A stretch of DNA of 64,000 bases from Hesseltinella vesiculosa (taxonomy: Eukaryota; Mucoromycota; Mucoromycetes; Mucorales; Cunninghamellaceae): contig MCGT01000016.1 in NCBI GenBank assembly GCA_002104935.1, forward strand, positions 248,001 through 312,000, given 5' to 3'. The first letter of the stretch is position 1. Every line of letters starts with the position of its first letter. The notes under the pieces were generated by a model that searched no databases, was not told the origin of the DNA, and saw only the letters and a program-made list of their open reading frames with translations. The translations under genes and the position numbers were made by a program. Shown here piece by piece: positions 1 to 10,880 of the stretch.

Positions 1-1265
1 ATGTCATGGCATAATTTGGATGAGTCACCCGCCTTTGCAGCTTCCAGAGAAAGCAGGTCATGCTCATTACTGCGTGAATCAAACAGCAACCGCAAGTCCA
101 CCTTGAATCCAACTCGAGTATCACTGTAGGAACGTTTGCGTCCGACAATGCCTTGGACAGGACTGGACTCGCCAATCTTCATGCGCAATACGCCATGAAT
201 ATCAATCAATGACTTGAGGATGGGTGCCCAGATTTGTGTGATAAAATCATACTCGGTAACGCGGGTCGTGTTGTCAGGGTCGAGCAGAAATATATTGGTG
301 TCGATAATTTTGATCAATGTGGCCAGTGTTTCAAGAAGTCGTTCCGTGTCAGAGCAGCGTGTCTTGATTTGCTGAATATACGACGCAGCCTTCTTGACAT
401 TGTGTTCCTTGTCGATCAGTGACACAACAATGTCATACGTTTGCTCTACCAAGGTGGGGAGTTGATATTGCTTGCGCCTTTGCTTGTCAACGATAGGGCG
501 AGATACTTGTTCCAGCTCATCTCTGGTGCAGTCCAAGAATTCCATGGCCAAGTCTGTATTTGTCAAATCCCAGATGGAAGACAATCCACAGGCCATCCAA
601 TGCTGTTCTTGATTCAACACGGGCATGTCGTTTATCCACTTACAAAAGATGTCGAGTGCTTTTTGCTTGATGATCGTGCCAATAGTCGAACCTTTGAAGG
701 CTACACCATCGGCCTCCGTCATGGTCACGTACTTGGTATATTTTTTCAAAACATGCTGCTGCTTCTGTATGGGTTATTGTTCGGCGGTTGTGGTGGCACC
801 AGTTGACTCCGAGGGATAGCAGTTCTCTTTGTCAGCATCATCCAAGAGATTGTCAACCTCCTTGCCAAATTGTTTTGCACCCAGTTGCGAGAGCTTGACA
901 CCATTCATAGCTCCCATGTCCAGTGCCTTTTGCTTTTGCATCTTCAGCACCCATGCAGCTTCGAATGCTACGCTAGGTTCCTTGAGCTTGTAATGAGCGA
1001 TCAATTGGCGACAGTAAGACACCAACTGGAACCAGTTCTTCTGATTCAATGCCACGTTGTTAATGGAACTAACAAGTGCGCCATTGGCCGACTTGGCATC
1101 CTTGACACGCAAACTGGCCACCTTCCACAGCTCATCCACCACCTTGTCAATGTCCGCCCATTCATATGCACAGAGTGTGTTGAACAGCAAAGGAATCTTG
1201 AAAGTTCTGCAATCTTCTTCCGTAATGCTGAATTGTTTTGTTAAGCCGTGTGGAATGGGGGTCAT
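1..1265 (-). pseudogene. Unrecognised protein gene with an in-frame stop, running off the left edge
   Basis: I do not recognise this family. Reading the minus strand from an ATG at 1265 (MTPIPHGLTKQ...), the frame is open for about 160 codons and meets TAA at 774-776. The same frame then continues without another stop through PIQKQQHVLKKYTKY... and a helix-rich, Lys/Asp/Leu-rich stretch to base 1. No good GT donor sits just before the TAA, so the simplest reading is one protein of more than 400 residues broken by a nonsense change. A very short intron, readthrough, or two separate genes are alternatives. The frame is also open for 35 codons upstream of 1265 (to 1370), so the true start may differ. 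No membrane segment, signal peptide or catalytic motif is visible. A tandem duplication lies directly upstream. Confidence 0.5.
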
Positions 1266-1452
1266 TTGCAAGTTCAACAAAGAGAAGCTGAGAAAATCCT
1301 GGAACGGGCAAAAACTGACTTTGTCCGCACGGGCAAAGCCCTGGAACGGTTGATTGGCGCTTTGCGCCACTTATTTCTCTGGCCAATGACAGGCCTTCAT
1401 TGGTCATGTTTATTTTCTCTACGGAAATTTTTTTTTCTTTCTTCTCTTTCAC

Positions 1453-1794
1453 AAAAAAGCAATGTCTATCTCTTGAGTATGGGCTGACGAATAGGCAGGA
1501 TGATTGCCGCAAGGTCGGAGGGAAAAAGAGATGGTTAGCGTACTTGTGCCAATCAGGGACTCCTTCGTGGCCAACTGACATGTAGTATCTCCACTGCGGT
1601 ACAATGCCACATTGCTACGCAACTGATTCCAAAAAAGCAATGTCCATCTCTTGAGTATGGGCTGACGAATAGGCAGGATGATTGCCTCAAGGTCGGAGGG
1701 AAAAAGAGATGGTTAGCGTACTTGTGCCAATCAGGGACTCCTTCGTGGCCAACTGACATGTAGTATCTCCACTGCGGTACAATGCCACATTGCT
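1453..1794. repeat. 164-bp tandem duplication (two copies, period 178)
   Basis: Copy one is 1453-1616 and copy two is 1631-1794, separated by 14 bases. The copies differ at only two positions that I can see (T/C in the first part, G/T in ATTGCCGC versus ATTGCCTC). Such near-identity implies a recent duplication. It lies upstream of the left-edge gene and may carry its promoter or a lost 5' exon, although no exon is evident. Confidence 0.92.
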
Positions 1795-2379
1795 TTGCGG
1801 AACATCCAGGTTTGACTTCCTACTTTACAATTCTGTGACAGGTTTTTTTTTTTTAGAATGTGGCAGCTCCTGGCGCTCGTTTTCGTCGTCTGTTGGTGCA
1901 CAAAATTGGTCAAGCTGTTGATATGCGCTATGCTTTTCGCCCGAACACACTCTCCTCATTCGTTCCCAAGATCTGTGTCTGCATTGGAATGAGCAGCTCA
2001 TTCAGCATCAAGGCGTGAATACCATTTTAAAATGCCATTTTGACATAGGCATATTGGACCTGACGAATATGGTTGGATCGCCATGGATAATGGCTTACTC
2101 TATCACATTCATACCGGCATCACTGCGGATCGCCATCCATTCGACGAAGAAGCCTGATCATTTCCTCTGTATGCATAAATTTATACCGCATCTCCTCTCT
2201 ATACTTACTGCCTCTGATGCCAAAAAAAAAAAAAATAAGCTGTTCTAATAAATTTGTTTTCAGCAAACCACCAGATATCATTTCTTTTTTTTTTTTTTTT
2301 TTTTTTCATTTCGACTTGCTGCGAATGAGCTAGTCAGAGAGCTTGCCTATTACGACATTTTTCCAAGCATTTGTGAAAA
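1795..2379. other. AT-rich spacer, no gene seen
   Basis: The spacer holds long A and T runs (for example near 2221-2235 and 2285-2306). There is no ORF with credible protein character and no RNA gene was recognised. Confidence 0.5.
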
Positions 2380-3100
2380 TGCCCAACAAACCCTCTAAAA
2401 TCTGCCCACCTCAAGCTACTAGAAGCCTCGCTGATTCTTGTCATAAGGATTAAGCTCAGGAGAGTATGGCAACCACCACTATATTTGGCTATATCAACCG
2501 ACGTATGAATTGGAGCATTATATAGTCATTGTCAGCGAGGACGAATTTACATTTCAAACATGAATTTTTGTTCTGCCCATCAGCTGAATTCATTTTCCAC
2601 CAGGGCGAATGTGTTTTCCGTGCAACATGAATTTCCTGGAAAGAGTGTATATTGTGTGATTATAGACGCCTGGTGATAATATGCCAATGCATAATGCTTT
2701 GCGAAATGTAGGAAAGGCTAGGAAGCGCCGGTTTCACAAAAAAAATAAAAAAAAGGCACGCAAATGAGCCTAGCCAATCGGTGTTTGGGATGGAACGTGC
2801 ATCGTGATAATGAGGGTCGCATTGATCATGTGTAGCATTGAGCCAAGCGAGTTTATTTTTTTTTTGTACTTGATCCAGGCTCATGCAACGGGATCTACTT
2901 TTTGAAAGAAAGCGATCGTGCTCGAGTCGCTTTTTTGAATATAAACCCGTTTTGGGCCTTGGCAACGCTCGAGGCTGGTTTTTTTTTTTAGGTTGCCCAA
3001 TTGATGTTGTTCCATGACCCATGGCAAAGGAAAGCCATGCTCTTTGAACATAAGATGCCTAATTTCTTTTGGTGAACTCAAAAAGCGTTTGTCATGGCTG
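2380..3100 (-). mobile_element. Decayed Tc1/mariner-type (DDE) transposase remnant
   Basis: On the minus strand the region around 2430-2540 encodes NAPIHTS and, after a frame change, the block YSPELNPYD. These are the hallmark second-aspartate and PxLNP motifs of Tc1/mariner DDE transposases. Upstream frames (about 2700-3080) give transposase-like but shifted fragments around SPKEIRHLMF. Multiple frameshifts, stops and inserted poly-T show that it is dead. I found no terminal inverted repeats by eye, so the limits are approximate. Confidence 0.72.
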
Positions 3101-3444
3101 CTGGGCCTGTCTTTGCTGATTCATGGTTCCTTCTAGTCTAGGAAACTAAAAAGCTTGTATCACATTGACCATGCCAAAATTTTCTGTGCAACATTAAGAT
3201 TTCCTAAACATTCAAGGGCAGACGAGGTCTTGCACAAAGCTTATTTGATAACAGGATTCAGTGATGATTTGGGGGATTTATTTTTTTGAGAGGATCAGGC
3301 ATGCGAAAAAAAAAAGAGAGAGATCTACATCAAGAGGGATATGTCTAGCGACAAAGTAAAAATAAGGAATGGCAGTGGGGGTCATCATTACAAACGGGTT
3401 GTAATCGAAGGGAGGGAAAAGAGGTGAGGGAAGGGGGGGTGGAT
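3101..3444. other. Spacer 3' of UGDH
   Basis: This is AT-rich sequence with A runs and a G-rich patch at 3411-3440. It is downstream of the UDP-glucose dehydrogenase stop and should hold its 3' UTR. No gene was seen. Confidence 0.45.
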
Positions 3445-5086
3445 TTAGGCAGTGCCAGCCAACTCGTTCTTGCCAATGACACTGACCTTGAAGCCGAGTT
3501 GACGCAACTTGGGGGCGTCGACAATCAAACGACCATCGAACAAAAAGGCAGGCTTGTTCATGCCGGCGTAGATCTTGGTGTAGTCCAATTGATCGTCACG
3601 GAATTCGTCCCATTCGGTGACAATGACGACGGCATCGGCGCCTTCGGCAGCTTCGTAGGCAGAGGAGCAGATCTGCACCTTCTTTTCGACTTCCTTTTGG
3701 GTATCAACGACACCGGGTTCGGCGAGATCCATGTAGATTTGTTCACGTTCGACCTTGGGATCGTAGATGGCGACGCGGGCGTTTTCTTGCATAAAGTCCT
3801 TGATCAAGGTGATGGCGGCGGATTCACGGGTGTCACCAGTGTCTTTCTTGAAGGCAAAGCCGAGGACGGCGATCTTCTTGTTGGTGATAGTGTTGAAGAG
3901 AGTGGAGATGATGTTTCGTACAAATCGCTTCTTTTGGTATTCGTTCATGATCACCACTTGGTGCCAGTAGTCAGCCACTTCGGGCAGGTTCAATTGTTGA
4001 GACAAGTACACCAAGTTGAGGATATCCTTTTGGAAGCACGAGCCACCAAAACCGACGGAAGCCTTCAAGAACTTGGCCCCCAAGCGGGAATCACGACCGC
4101 AAGCATAGGCCACTTCGTCCACATCAGCACCTGTAGCTTCACAGATAGCAGACAAGGCGTTGACGGAAGAGATACGTTGAGCCAACATGGCATTTGCAGC
4201 CTGAGAAAAAAAAACGTCAGACATGGTCATTACAATGGGCAGAGGGAGAGGTCGCAAGGCTCTGGACAACTTACCAACTTTGACAATTCAGAAGACCACA
4301 GGTTGGTGGTGATGACACGTTCTCTGGGCACCCAGTGAGTGTAGACATCCACCAAGGCGTTTTGGGCTTCAATGCCAGTTTCGGTTTGCAAGGCACCGAT
4401 CAACACACGGTCAGGGCTGAGCAAATCACGGATGGCAGTGCCTTCAGCCAAGAATTCAGGGTTGGACAAGATGTCAAAGTGAATTTCAGGAGTCGAGTTG
4501 GCTTCCAAGATGGTGCGCATGCTTTGGGCAGTACGGCAAGGCACAGTGGACTTTTCAACCACAATCTTGGAGGACTTGGCAACTTCGGCAATACGGCGAG
4601 TGGCGCTTTCAACATAACTGGACAAAAAAAGTCAACACCCATGCTCTTCTACTGTCATTGGTCACTTACGCCAAATCAGCAGCCATACCAGCACCCATAC
4701 CGGATTTCTTGGTGGGAGTGTTGACAGAGACAAAGATGAGATCGGCTTCTTGAATGGCGCCATCGACATCAGTAGAGAAGAACAAGTTCTTGCCGCGGCA
4801 GGCCAACACCACTTCTTCCAAACCAGGTTCGTAGATGGGCAACTTGTCCGAGTTCCAGGCAGCGATACGGCCAGGGTTAACATCGACAATGGTCACCTTG
4901 ATGTCAGGGCACTTGTAAGCGATCACAGCACAAGTGGGACCACCTAGATGAAAAAGCAAAAAAAAAAAAAAAAAAGTTTAAAAAAAAGCGTTTTTGACTT
5001 GACGGTCCCTTGCACTTTCATCCAATTCAAATGCACTTACCGACATAACCGGCACCAATACAACAAATGTTCTTAACAACAGTCAT
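3445..5086 (-). CDS. UDP-glucose 6-dehydrogenase
   Basis: The enzyme oxidises UDP-glucose to UDP-glucuronate with two NAD+, in the cytosol, supplying glucuronate for wall polymers. Four exons (5041-5086, 4670-4943, 4275-4617, 3445-4200) join in frame to 472 residues, the usual family length. The N-terminal Rossmann motif GAGYVGGP spans the first intron. The NAD-domain block SVNTPTK follows, then the central helix and the catalytic cysteine in FGGSCFQKD (about Cys276). Next come the [13 protein letters not shown] element and the C-terminal UDP-binding domain with IVTEWDEFR. The start is fixed by [13 protein letters not shown], the normal family N-terminus. A TATA-like box lies about 100 nt upstream. 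Nothing appears broken. Identification is near certain. Confidence 0.97.
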
Positions 5087-5186
5087 GATTTTATAAGGTT
5101 TTTTGATAAAAGATGAAGAGAGAAGAGAAAGAAAAGAGAGAAAAAAAAATTCGCTGCCTAATCTAAAAAAGGTACGGCCAAGTTCA

Positions 5187-5194
5187 TTTTTATA
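5187..5194 (-). promoter_or_regulatory. TATA-like box of the UGDH gene
   Basis: TATAAAAA on the minus strand, about 100 nt upstream of the UGDH ATG. This fits a core promoter position if the 5' UTR is about 70 nt. The assignment is by sequence and position only. Confidence 0.45.
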
Positions 5195-5865
5195 TGTAGG
5201 CTCCGCCATGCTCGTTTGTTATTTTTTTATTTTTAGTTGCGTCCTTGCCCCGCCGCTTCAAAAAGCGACAGAAAAAGGGATCGACCACCTTGTAGCACTT
5301 TTTTCTATCAAATCAAACCAGACACGTGTATCTCCTCTTTCCCTTGTAGATAGGCTGAGCAGCAAATCATTATGAAAAACACAATGCAAACACAAATCAT
5401 GCGAATACGAACCCACCCTAAATTTAGATACAAACATGGTAAAAGCAGTATCGTTCCTTTTCTCTCTTTGATTCCTGCCCTTCCTCTTGTTAGACTTAAA
5501 CTTTCTCGGTTCCATCGAGTTGAAATCCCGAAGGGAAAAATAGGCACTTTTCAAATTTGGACAACTTTGGCCATTTTTTACTTTTAAAAGACCCACGCCC
5601 GGGCGTGTATAAAAAAAAACGAGATCCATCCTGGCAACTTGTTCTTGTCATCTATCTACATGATCTTCAAAGCCCAAACATTGTGTGACGCTTTGAAAAG
5701 AATTAACTACTTTTGGTGATATAAACCATAGTAAGGCTTGGCTCCAGCCTCTCCGTTGTTTTTGTTTCCATGGCAACCCCGAAGGCCACGAGGAACGTTC
5801 GTTTCTTGGGATTCTTACTTTTCGATGTCTTAGCCTGGCTGGTTCAGCCAATGGCAACCTCCAGA
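5195..5865. other. UGDH upstream region and spacer
   Basis: This holds the distal promoter of the minus-strand UGDH gene and AT-rich spacer. No confident gene was seen. Short open frames here lack family motifs. Confidence 0.4.
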
Positions 5866-6046
5866 TCACCGATCTTTCTTTTTTTCTTTCTGAAACAGAC
5901 CGAGGTTTTTCTTTTTGGGCTTCTTTCCTTTGGGCTTCATTTTACGAAATTGAATCAAAGCATCTCTTTCCTGTTGTTTCCGTTGCTTTGTTTATTTTTG
6001 ATGAGATGCAGGTACCATTTCAGGACCGATGCACCCGTTCCTTTGC
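5866..6046 (-). CDS. Candidate small, very basic protein (two visible exons, 5' end unknown)
   Basis: On the minus strand, 5866-5985 reads QRKQQERDALIQFRKM followed by a Lys/Pro-rich tail (KPKGKKPKKKNLGLF) and stops at 5866. An AG acceptor precedes it. A possible upstream exon 6016-6046 (QRNGCIGPEM) joins in phase across a 30-nt gap, which is very short for an intron here. The start is unresolved; an ATG near 6080 would need a GC donor. The composition resembles a short nucleolar or ribosome-associated protein, but I recognise no family. It may be a coincidental frame in AT-rich DNA or the 3' part of a small gene between UGDH and MBF1. Confidence 0.3.
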
Positions 6047-6303
6047 CTTTATCTAGCCAAAAAAAAAAAAAAAAAAGCCTCATGGTTCCTTGGCACTCGA
6101 ATGAAACACCCTCTTTATCGCCAAGCCAGTGCTTTCACGATTTTTTTTTTATTTTTGGTTGGTGTATCAGTTTTGCATACTTTAATCTAAAAAAAAAATT
6201 CCTAACCCAAGGAGACGATCCAAATACGAAACAAAAAGATGGTCATAAAGAGAGAGATTGCCGTTTTGTTGATGTTTTTCAAAGAATTTTGTATTTTTTT
6301 TCT

Positions 6304-7125
6304 TCACTTCTTCTTGCCAAAGGTCAAAGGTTCACCAATGTTCTTGCCACGGAGCTTGACACCAAGAGCACGTTCCAACTTACCAAGGATTTGTTGATTG
6401 GGAACAGCCTTGCCAGCTTCATATTCATTGACCTTGTTTAAATGCATGTGAGATTTTCTGATCTCACCCGCCTTGCGTCACGAGACTTTGAAAACTTACC
6501 ACTTGGGGCTTTTCATTGACCAATTGGGCCAAATCCTTTTGAGTGATGCCTTTTGCTTGACGACCTTGTTGGATAGCCTTGCCTACAGACACATCTACTT
6601 TGGGAGGGGGAGCAACGTCATTGTCTCGGTCCAATTTGGCAATACGACGATGATCGGTGTTGGCGTGGCTGGAGTTGGTCAAAGCTAATAGCCAAAAAAG
6701 ACAATGAGATCTTGGATCTCCCATTGAAATTGTCACTTACTCGATTTCTTTTCAGTGTTGATGTTGGCGCCAGTCTAAGGAAGAATCATCATGATCAGTC
6801 ATCTTCCACACCATCTCTCCGCCAAAATAAATAAACACCCCTGTCAGATCCCTGTCAACTTACACGGCGAGCAGCATTCAAATCAGTTTGATTACGAGAC
6901 ACTCGTGCACGATCTTCAGGACGCTTACGAAGCACAGTAGTGGAATCCCAGTCTAATCAGGTTCAATAAAAATAAAAATAAAAAAAACCGTCAATATCAT
7001 CTCGCCCGTCGCCGTTTTTTTTTTCTGCTTTGGTGCGATCGAGATCAATCATCTCCACTTTTTGTTTTGTATAACCTTGGCTATTTCTATAAACATAATG
7101 TCAACTTACTTTCAGAGTAGCTCAT
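6304..7125 (-). CDS. MBF1: Multiprotein-bridging factor 1 (MBF1), transcriptional coactivator
   Basis: MBF1 bridges bZIP-type activators and TATA-binding protein in the nucleus and also acts on stalled ribosomes. Five exons (7110-7125, 6864-6952, 6741-6774, 6500-6684, 6304-6432) give 150 residues, typical for the family. The N-terminal MBF1 domain begins [15 protein letters not shown]. The C-terminal helix-turn-helix (about residues 80-140) contains [29 protein letters not shown] and [14 protein letters not shown], all diagnostic. The Lys-rich tail GKKK ends the protein. The first exon is only 16 nt, and the start is set by the conserved N-terminus. The gene is complete with no oddities. Confidence 0.97.
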
Positions 7126-7317
7126 CTTGACAGATAATGTATAAATAAACGGATTGGATTGAATTTATTAAAAAAAAAAATGAACAAAGAAAAGGATGAA
7201 CAAAAAAAAACTTGCCTGTGTTTTGAGGGAAAAAAATAACTGCGCCAGTCATCCCATTGGCCCAAGTCATTTTTTTTCCAGGTTTCCAGAAGCTGACAGA
7301 AGGTCGGGTAGCACAAG

Positions 7318-8366
7318 CTACAGCACTTGATGCCTTCCAAGCTCCGTGCCGCAGGCTGGGCAAAAGTGAATGGTATCTAATGAAAAATGTCAAGCTTCTT
7401 TTCATATTTTTTTTTCAAGGATTTACCTTTAAAATAATTAATACAAAAGGGAATCCAAAAGAGAAACACTGTACAAAGCAATCTTGGCAAGGACAGAAGA
7501 GTCGTTAGGCAAAAGTGTTAAAAAAAAAAGACTTACAAAACAAAGGAGGCGAGCCAGACCATGGCACCCGAGCGATATCGCAGCCGAGATTGTATCCATT
7601 TGTCACAGACGGAGCAGTAGACGGACGTTTCAAAGTCCGGCAGGCGAGTGGTGGTGATGGAGGCGGATTTCCTTTTGCCTCGGAGGTAATGAAAGGAGGG
7701 GCGAAAAAAGGAAGGGTATGAAGGCGCACCGGCGGTGGTGGATTGAATAGAGGAGGGTGGATAGGGTCGTTGCTGGGGATCAAAAGAAAAACGAGACGCA
7801 TCATCCTCCTCGTCTTCCGGAGCGACGGTCAAAGGATCACGCGGATAGTACGTTTGGGCGGGGGTGTTGAAACGGTATTGATAGACCCGGGTGGACAGAT
7901 CGTCGATCATGGACCCAGAGTGCGCAGATCGTAAGGAACCGTCAGCTCCAGCGTGGTCTTCGTCGTCCAGAGAGGACACGGAGGAATGGTAAGAGGGGGT
8001 GGTGGGGCAGTAGGATGAGGCGGAGGTGACCGAGAGCAACACAGGTACGGAAGATCGGGTAGATGATTTCGACGAGCACAACGTGGGCGGCGGTCGAGAC
8101 GGGCCACCAAATAAATATCGAGGCATGACAGCCTCTTCGGGTTTGACTGGCCGAGAATCTTGGGAAGTGGTGGAGGGAGGACGGATGGTGACGATGTGGG
8201 AGGGGCTTTCTCGATGTGGTGCGGGAGCGGATGGTGGTACCAACTCTGTAGGCAGAGGCACTGCAGCCATTGTAACGGGTGTTGATGGGGAAGGGCGACT
8301 CAGGATCGATCGACCATCGTGGCCACTGTCTTTGCTGGTTGGTTTGGATACGCCCACGGATCGCAT
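7318..8366 (-). CDS. LITAF-domain (LPS-induced TNF factor-like) protein with long disordered N-terminus
   Basis: LITAF-like proteins sit on the cytosolic face of late endosomes or lysosomes through a zinc-binding, membrane-inserted domain. Three exons (7537-8366, 7427-7482, 7318-7376) give 314 residues. The first 240 are Ser/Pro/Thr-rich and look disordered. The last 70 form the domain: CSVCDKWIQSRLRYR with the first CxxC, then WLASFVLLLCTVFLFWIPF as the hydrophobic knuckle, then HFCPACGTELG with the second CxxC. The join of exons two and three restores a textbook LITAF motif, which validates the splicing. The start is uncertain: the frame is open to 8441, and I chose MRSVGVSKP because the sequence upstream is low-complexity. 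Most LITAF proteins are near 160 residues, so the extension is notable. Confidence 0.9.
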
Positions 8367-8898
8367 CAATCTTCGATAGTTGAATCCCCACCGCTTTTTT
8401 TTTTCATGAACAATCATTTGATGACGACATACACAAGCCAAAAGTAAGAATATGGAGGAACAAGTGAAAGAGAAGCACCACCCAAAAAAAAAAAAAAAAA
8501 AAAAAAATCAAGAGAGGGGGTGCCAGCTGACTTTGCAACTTTTTTTTTTGTCAGTGTCACCAAGCAAAAAAAAACGAGGTTTCCAAACTAAAACTAAAAA
8601 AAAAAACCACCACATCGGTTCCCATCCCACATTCGAAGGAATAATATATTTCCCAAGGAAGACTAATAAAAAAAAAAAAAAAGTAGGCATGTGAAAAATG
8701 AAAAAAGCAGAGAGGGAAGCCGCTGCTATCCATGGAAAAATCAACATATCCCCTTATTTTCATGCGCGTGATTTTGTTTGTATCCAAAAAGATGTGAAAT
8801 CTGCAGATGTGGAGCTTTGGTTACACTCACACCTCCTTGTTTTCCCTCGAGCATGACGTTTTTTCTCTTTGATCTCTTTTGCCAACAAATACTTTTAT
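8367..8898. other. Intergenic A/T-run region
   Basis: This holds promoter DNA of the LITAF gene and the 3' side of the next minus-strand gene. It carries several homopolymers, including a run of about 23 A at 8484-8507. No gene was seen. Confidence 0.45.
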
Positions 8899-10135
8899 TC
8901 ATGCTTCGTCATAACGCACGCCCAAATTGCGATGGCTCTTGATCCCCATTCGTCGCAGACGATCCAATTCTACTCGTTCACGATTGACTCGAGACAGTTC
9001 GTCCAATTGTTGCTGGGAGAGTTGTACCGATGGCGTTTTTGTTGCTTCAACCGCAGCTCGGCGTCGTTCCATCCTGGATCGAAAAAAAAAAAAAATGGAC
9101 TGGTTAGGTATCTGACTGTCCTCGGCATGTCACTGCCATACTTTATATTTTCTTCATCCTTTCTAAAGTCAAACGTTCCCCATTCAGCTTCTGGCACAGG
9201 ATCACCCTTGCGCACCGTGGCATCGTGATTGCGTTCCCATTTAGCCATATCGTAGAATCTAGGCAAAAAAAAGGGGGGGTTGTTTAGAACCGGTTTGCTC
9301 TGCTCTATCCTTACTTTTCATGAGGCATCGTGGCTGTGTTGTAGTCTGTGAAGGGTAAAAAAAAATAAAGTGAGCTCCTTGTCTTTTTCAATGGTCTCAT
9401 AGACTTGCCTTCCATAAAGTCCAGGAACATTTGCTTGCGGCGCATTTTCGACAGGGTTTCGACGTCTTGATGCTTGACTTGAATCAACCACGCTTGGAAT
9501 TCCTTTATATAAAATATGACAGTGAGATAAGGACCAGTCATCGATCAAATCTCTTACAGGTTCCTTGGTGAAAATACTGTGGAAAAAAAGAAGGCGTCAG
9601 CTGCGTGGCATCCGTCTCATTAGACTTACTCGTCCTCGTGGATAATGCCATATTTGCCCCAGCTGTCGCCAACAGAGTGCTTTGACTTCTTTTCCTTTTT
9701 GGACTTCTTCTAACGGACAGAGAGGGTCAGTGTAATCCTCTTGTTGATCTGCTGCGTTACCTTGCTCTTTTTGTGTTTCTTGTCCTTCTTTCGCTTCTTG
9801 TGCCGGCGTTCGTCTTCTGACGAGCTGTCGGACGAGCTGTAACTCTCCCGGGATTCTGATCGGTGGCGTTTTCTTGACGATCTAATATAGAAAATGCATG
9901 TTAACATCTCATTCTCTTATCAATACCATCATCAACCTCTCAGTTCTCTCTTTGGCCAGCACCCACTGGCATCTTTTCTTTTTCCCAGTACAGCCCAGGC
10001 ATCCGCTCCTTGGTCTTACCTGTGCTTGTCATGGCGTCTTGACCGATGTCGATCATGGTCTCGTTCATCGTCAGAGTCGCGTTCTCTTCCCCTAGACGAC
10101 CGATGACCATGATGATCTCTGGATGAACTGCCCAT
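8899..10135 (-). CDS. Conserved Ser/Arg/Lys-rich nuclear-type protein of unknown function (8 exons)
   Basis: Eight exons (10020-10135, 9761-9881, 9630-9709, 9558-9576, 9409-9502, 9315-9345, 9142-9258, 8899-9073) join in frame to 250 residues. The N-terminal 85 residues are His/Arg/Ser-rich and then Lys-rich (KKRKKDKKHKKSK), as in splicing-associated nuclear proteins. A conserved core follows: SWGKYGIIHEDD, EFQAWLIQVKHQD, RRKQMFLDFMEDYNTAT and FYDMAKWE. This resembles uncharacterised plant and fungal proteins with a WGKYGII and FMED motif, recalled from family knowledge. The C-terminus is helical and charged. One exon is only 19 nt. The fifth intron uses a GC donor (GAAG|GCAAGT). Function is not known; nuclear localisation is inferred from composition. 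Confidence 0.85.
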
Positions 10136-10199
10136 TTTTCCAGAATAAAATAAACAAATGAAAAAAGCGAAAAAAAGGACTTTTGGAGCGACCGCTTTT

Positions 10200-10880
10200 T
10201 GGGTCCGCTATTGCACTGGCCTCATTTTCAGCATGGCCCGCTTGCGTCCTATTGAGTTGACTATGGACGCCCAGTCTCTTGACTGCCTTCAAGTACCACA
10301 TGGCGGGTGCCAGGTTTCTGGATCATATCGACGTTCAAAGGGCAATTAACCTAACGGCTCCATTGGTCTCGATAATGAAAAAGCCGCCAACAGAAGCTGG
10401 AAACCGTCTTGCACAAGAGTACAGTAGGCAAGCCAGGTACGCGTCTGGCGTCATTTGCTACAAAGTCGACGACCCCAAGTGTCTTTCGCCCAGTTTCAAA
10501 AGTGGAAGGTCAACCCAAATGGTTTGGGGGAGCCATAACATAGGGTGCCAAGACAGAGTTGGCCATATCCAAGAAATATGGACGAAACGAGCGCAGCACT
10601 CACAGTAACGCGGTTGGCCACGTTGAGATTGCTTATAAAGGTGCGCTGACAAAATCCACGGAGGTCCATGGCAATAACTTTGTGGTAATGGAAGATAGTG
10701 CCCCAGCTCATCGAAGTTTACTGGCCAAACGGAACCCTGTAAGCGAGCACTTCAAGCCAGGAGCAACGCTAAACAATCTCAGACCCACCCTTAATTTGGT
10801 TATAGCATTGCACCTGAAGATTACAACAGACTGATCGAACCCTTCCAGAGACGATGACCGCGGTCATCGAGGCAAATGGG
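10200..10880 (+). mobile_element. Decayed Tc1/mariner-type transposase remnant
   Basis: The plus strand encodes, in shifted frames, MVWGSHNIG near 10520 and VVMEDSAPAHRSLLAKR near 10690. These match the first catalytic-aspartate region and the DxAPAHRS second-aspartate motif of Tc1/pogo-like DDE transposases. The frames are broken by stops and shifts, so the element is inactive. A helix-turn-helix part may lie in 10240-10450 but is too degraded to call. Ends and terminal repeats were not found. Confidence 0.68.

Noticed and set aside
3424..4338. 304-codon plus-strand frame over UGDH
   Set aside because: It is antisense to a clear UGDH with conserved active-site motifs and has no family resemblance.
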